Shown here: positions 61,192-64,000 of the stretch, piece after piece
Layout of the letters: every line of letters begins with the position of its first letter
How positions within the stretch are numbered: position 1 is the stretch's first letter
Assembly: GCF_036186745.1 (NCBI RefSeq)
Contig: NZ_CP108086.1
Coordinates: 6,076,001 to 6,140,000, forward strand
Direction: 5' to 3'
DNA length: 64,000 nt
DNA from: Microbispora hainanensis
GTDB taxonomy: Bacteria; Actinomycetota; Actinomycetes; Streptosporangiales; Streptosporangiaceae
Notes under the pieces: generated by a model
The model's database searches: none
Told to the model about the DNA's origin: nothing
The model's input: only the letters and a program-made list of their open reading frames with translations
Position numbers and translations under genes: made by a program

Positions 61192-62817
61192 ATGCACATG
61201 TCGTCGCGGCGATGGCGGCGCGCCCTGCTCGCCGTCGTCCTGCTGGCCCAGGCGGTGGTCCTCGCCGCCGGGCAGCGGGCGAACGCCGCCGTCACGCAGT
61301 TGCCCTTCACGATCACCAACAACTCCGGCCGTGGCGACGCGACGTACGTCTACGTCGTCGCCCGCAACTCGATCACCGGTCAGCAGGGCTATGTGGACGC
61401 CTCGGGAACGTGGCGCGCCTACTCCTTCCCCTCGTCGATCCCCAACGGGCCGGTTCCCGCGCCGGACATCGCGATCCCCGGGCCGGGCACCGGCGCCCGC
61501 ACGACCGTCACGCTGCCGCCGAACCTGTCCGGCGGCCGCGTCTACGTGTCGATGGGCGCGAAGCTGCGCTTCTTCCTCACCACGAACGGGCTGGTCGAGC
61601 CCGCGCCCTGGGTCGACAGCGACCCGAACGCCGGCATCCTCTACGACTGGGCCGAGTTCGCCCGGACGAGCAACGGCGGCGCGGGCATCTTCATCAACTC
61701 CACCACCGTCGACATGTTCGGCTTCCCGCTGACGGTCGGCGTCACCGACGCCTCCGGCAACACCCAGACGCAGGGCATCGCCGGCGACCGCGCCGCCATC
61801 CTCAACGCGTTCGCCGGCCTGGGGTCGCCGTGGTCGGCCCTGACGACGACCCGGGCCTCCGACGGCCTCCCGCTGCGCGTGCTCGCACCCGTCCACGCCA
61901 TCGCCAAGGGCCTGTTCCCCTCGACGTACCTCGACTCCTACGTGAACGGCGTGTGGTCCTACTACGAGACGCGTCCGCTGACCGTGCAGACGTCGCTGGG
62001 CACCTTCACCGGCACCACAAGCGGCGCGAACTGGACGTTCCGCAACGCGTCCGGCGCCGTCATCGGCACGCTCACCAAACCGGCCACGAGCGACGTCTTC
62101 GCGTGCGCCGGCGGCATGCAGCCGCCGAACCAGCCCGACCAGGCGGCCATCCTCGCGGTGGGCGCGCGGGTCTGCGCCGCGCTCAACCGCGCGACGCTCT
62201 CGACGACCGGCCGGGTCATGTACGACACCCAGCCGACGACGGACGCCACGAAGTTCTACGGCCAGTCCGCGTCGAACCTGTTCAGCAAGACGATCCACGC
62301 CCACTCGCTGAACGGCCTGGCCTACGGCTTCTCCTACGACGACGTCGGCGGGTTCGCCCCGGTCATCGACCAGCCCAACCCGTCGTCGGCCGGGATGACG
62401 ATCGGGAGCTTCGGCGGGGGCACGGGCGGCCCGTCCGGCGCGAACATCATCGGCCCCGGCGGCAAGTGCGTCGACGTGGCGGGCGACGACACCGGCGGCA
62501 ACGGCGCGGCGGTGCAGCTGTGGGACTGCCAGTCCTACGCCAAGGACCAGTTCTGGACCTGGAGCGGGCAGACGCTGCGCACCCTCGGCCGCTGCCTCGA
62601 CGTGCGGTCGGGTGGCACCGCCAACGGCACCCCGCTGCAGCTCTACGACTGCAACAACACCGGCGCGCAGAACTGGGTGCTGCGGGCCGACGGGTCGATC
62701 CAGAACCCCCAGTCGGGCCGGTGCGTCGACTCGCCCGGCGGTGCGACCGGCAACGGCACCCGCCTGCAGATCTACGACTGCAACGGCACCGCGGCCCAGC
62801 GCTTCGTCATGCGGTGA
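61192..62817 (+). CDS. Secreted GH64 beta-1,3-glucanase with ricin-type lectin (CBM13)
   Basis: This 541-residue protein has a signal peptide (ALLAVVLLAQAVVLAAGQRA, cleavage near NAA). The GH64 domain spans about residues 36-405, with PFTITNNSGRGDATYVYVVA, GILYDWAEFARTSNGG and STTVDMFGFPLTVGVTDASG around the catalytic Glu and Asp. A ricin-type beta-trefoil follows (about 415-541) with three units containing CVDVAG, CLDVRSGGTANGTPLQLYDC and QRFVMR. It degrades fungal or plant beta-1,3-glucan to oligosaccharides. ATG 61192 is seven bases after AGGAG. A strong terminator follows, so it is a single-gene unit under LacI-type control. Confidence 0.93.
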   Translation: MHMSSRRWRRALLAVVLLAQAVVLAAGQRANAAVTQLPFTITNNSGRGDATYVYVVARNSITGQQGYVDASGTWRAYSFPSSIPNGPVPAPDIAIPGPGTGARTTVTLPPNLSGGRVYVSMGAKLRFFLTTNGLVEPAPWVDSDPNAGILYDWAEFARTSNGGAGIFINSTTVDMFGFPLTVGVTDASGNTQTQGIAGDRAAILNAFAGLGSPWSALTTTRASDGLPLRVLAPVHAIAKGLFPSTYLDSYVNGVWSYYETRPLTVQTSLGTFTGTTSGANWTFRNASGAVIGTLTKPATSDVFACAGGMQPPNQPDQAAILAVGARVCAALNRATLSTTGRVMYDTQPTTDATKFYGQSASNLFSKTIHAHSLNGLAYGFSYDDVGGFAPVIDQPNPSSAGMTIGSFGGGTGGPSGANIIGPGGKCVDVAGDDTGGNGAAVQLWDCQSYAKDQFWTWSGQTLRTLGRCLDVRSGGTANGTPLQLYDCNNTGAQNWVLRADGSIQNPQSGRCVDSPGGATGNGTRLQIYDCNGTAAQRFVMR

Positions 62818-62833
62818 CCCGGCAGAGGTGAAA

Positions 62834-62864
62834 GAGCGGCCCGGCGGCAACCGCCGGGCCGCTC
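62834..62864 (+). terminator. Hairpin terminator after the glucanase gene
   Basis: GAGCGGCCCGGCGG (62834-62847) pairs perfectly with 62851-62864 around a CAA loop, 17 bp past the stop codon. Confidence 0.85.
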
Positions 62865-62911
62865 GCTCGTTCACGTCCTCGCCCGCAGCCCTTCCCCTCG
62901 CGGCAAAAATT

Positions 62912-62937
62912 CGTTATAACAACCTAACGATGTAACG
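62912..62937. promoter_or_regulatory. AT-rich operator-like repeats before the second sugar-binding gene
   Basis: CGTTATAAC (with the palindrome GTTATAAC) is followed by CTAACG and GTAACG, so the TAACG half-site occurs several times in both directions within 26 bp. CGTTA and TAACG form an inverted repeat (62912-62929). In a GC-rich genome such an AT-rich cluster is a likely regulator site, but the family (LacI, GntR or other) is open. Confidence 0.45.
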
Positions 62938-62982
62938 ACGCCCGGTCGGCGGCGGCGTACAGCGGGGAGGAGGCAGACCCCC

Positions 62983-64000
62983 TTGAGAACTGTCGGAGCG
63001 ATCTCACTAGGTGCCGTGCTGGCGCTCGCGCTCGCCGGATGTGGCGGCTCAGCGGACAACGGAGCGGCCGGCGGACCGCAGACGATTTCATTCCTTACCC
63101 ACTGGGGACCCGAACAGGTGACGGCGCTCAAGGCCGCGGCCGCCGCGTTCCACACCAAGAACCCCGATGTCACGGTGGACATCCGGGCGGTCCCGTTCGC
63201 GAACCTGCTCAGCACGCTGAGGACGCAGGGCGCGAGCCCCAACGGCCCCACCATCGCGGGCATCTACGACCTCTGGCTGCCCGAACTGGTGCGGGACGGC
63301 CTGGCCGCCCCCGCCCCCTCGGACGTGGCCGCGGACGTCAAGGCCGCCTGGCCGGGCAACATGGTCGACGACGTCACCAAGCAGGGCCAGGTGCGCGGCT
63401 ATCCGAACGAGGTCGACCTCTACGCGCTCAACTACAACAAGAAGCTGTTCGCCGAGGCGGGCATCCCCGCGCCGCCCAAGACCTGGGACGAGCTGAAGGC
63501 CGACGCCGTTAAGCTGACCAAGCGCGACGGCGGCAAGGTGACGCAGCAGGGCTTCGGCGTGATCACGAGCTGGGCCTCGGGCGCCGTCCACCCCTGGCTG
63601 TCGCTGGTGGACTCCAACGGCGGGCAGCTGCTCGACGGCAGCACGCCCAAGCTGGACGACCCGAAGGTCGTGGCCGCCGCGCAGCTCTACGCCGACCTGA
63701 TCAAGAGCGGCGCCACCCAGCCGTCCATGAGCAGCGCCAACGCCAACACCACCGGGCCCTACCTCGACAACTTCGTCAACGGCAAGACCGGCATGATCAT
63801 CATGGCGAACTGGTGGCAGAGCGCGCTCAAGCAGGCCATGGGCGACCGCTACTCCGACGTCGGCGTGGCGCCGGTGCCGGTCGGTCCGGACGGCACGGCC
63901 TCGGCGGGGGTGTCCTACTCCTGGCTGACGATGGTGAACGGCAAGGCCTCGCCCGCCAAGCAGGACGCGGCGTGGAAGTTCCTCCAGTTCCTCAACGGAC
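62983..64000 (+). CDS. Extracellular sugar-binding lipoprotein of an ABC importer (partial)
   Basis: TTG 62983, nine bases after GGAGGAGG, begins a frame open to the window edge (339 codons). The N-terminus is a lipoprotein signal (VLALALAGCGG, lipobox LAGC). Family 1 binding-protein blocks follow: SFLTHWGPEQVTALKAAAAA, FHTKNPDVTVDIRAV, EVDLYALNYNKKLFAEAGIP, PKTWDELKADAV and MIIMANWWQSALKQAMG. Permease genes probably lie beyond the edge. The TTG start makes the gene easy to miss. The sugar is unknown. Confidence 0.88.
   Translation, partial: MRTVGAISLGAVLALALAGCGGSADNGAAGGPQTISFLTHWGPEQVTALKAAAAAFHTKNPDVTVDIRAVPFANLLSTLRTQGASPNGPTIAGIYDLWLPELVRDGLAAPAPSDVAADVKAAWPGNMVDDVTKQGQVRGYPNEVDLYALNYNKKLFAEAGIPAPPKTWDELKADAVKLTKRDGGKVTQQGFGVITSWASGAVHPWLSLVDSNGGQLLDGSTPKLDDPKVVAAAQLYADLIKSGATQPSMSSANANTTGPYLDNFVNGKTGMIIMANWWQSALKQAMGDRYSDVGVAPVPVGPDGTASAGVSYSWLTMVNGKASPAKQDAAWKFLQFLNG

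Overview
The window is about 64 kb of very GC-rich DNA. The codon use (nearly all G/C third positions), frequent GTG starts, GTGA/ATGA stop-start overlaps, many LacI/TetR/IclR-type regulators, secreted carbohydrate-active enzymes, a fused SecDF and a c-di-AMP riboswitch ahead of a cell-wall hydrolase all point to a soil actinomycete. The gene mix suggests Streptosporangiaceae or a close relative; the family-level placement is inference. No rRNA, tRNA, CRISPR array, intact insertion sequence or replication origin was seen.

Left part (1-14543). A partial MFS exporter faces a TetR regulator. A frameshifted secreted LamG-like gene follows. Next is a sugar ABC uptake operon (lipoprotein, two permeases, cytoplasmic GH63-like glycosidase) behind a promoter with two tandem LacI-type operators. 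Then come a membrane Ser/Thr kinase, an Lrp/AsnC regulator divergent from a fused indolepyruvate ferredoxin oxidoreductase coupled to an acyl-CoA dehydrogenase, and an FMN reductase.

Nitrilase cluster (14544-23925, minus strand). About ten co-directional, mostly overlapping genes form an Nit1C-type cluster, the MSMEG_0565-0572 / Synechocystis sll0783-0787 families: flavoprotein, amidohydrolase, MSMEG_0572-type protein, radical SAM protein, a GNAT-AIR synthase-like fusion, two nitrilase homologues, a GT4 glycosyltransferase, a HAD hydrolase and a VOC protein. One nitrilase has an intact Glu-Lys-Cys triad. The other, translationally coupled to it, has Asp at both the Glu and Cys positions and is probably a pseudoenzyme. 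A GlnR-like box lies upstream. This is the most interesting system in the window.

Middle (24021-40646). The region holds an FAD monooxygenase-TetR pair with a 13-bp repeat array, a DMT transporter, an LPMO remnant, secreted peptidases (M28, S11, C39), a TetR, a membrane alpha/beta-hydrolase, a streptomycin 6-kinase-like APH, an IclR regulator, and a DUF222-HNH endonuclease swollen to 977 residues by low-complexity inserts. A steroid-type flavin reductase (HsaB-like) ends it.

Decay zone (40878-43012). Remnants of an HsaD-like hydrolase, a KstD-like dehydrogenase, an EF-hand protein, a DUF2236 protein and a cis-prenyltransferase lie head to tail, each with deletions or frameshifts.

Right part (43138-64000). 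A ydaO riboswitch precedes a GH25 muramidase. SecDF, two small exported proteins, two DksA/TraR zinc-finger proteins and a heterodimeric ABC exporter operon follow, the last controlled by a divergent TetR with four GTACnnnGTAC sites. Next are an HsaA-like monooxygenase with a KstR-like TetR, a large LuxR-type ATPase regulator, a FadA5-like thiolase, a LacI-box-controlled GH64 glucanase, and the start of a second sugar-binding lipoprotein. HsaA, HsaB, FadA5 and KstR homologues with KstD/HsaD remnants suggest a partly dismantled steroid pathway. Short tandem repeats (9-20 bp units) recur throughout, both between and inside genes.
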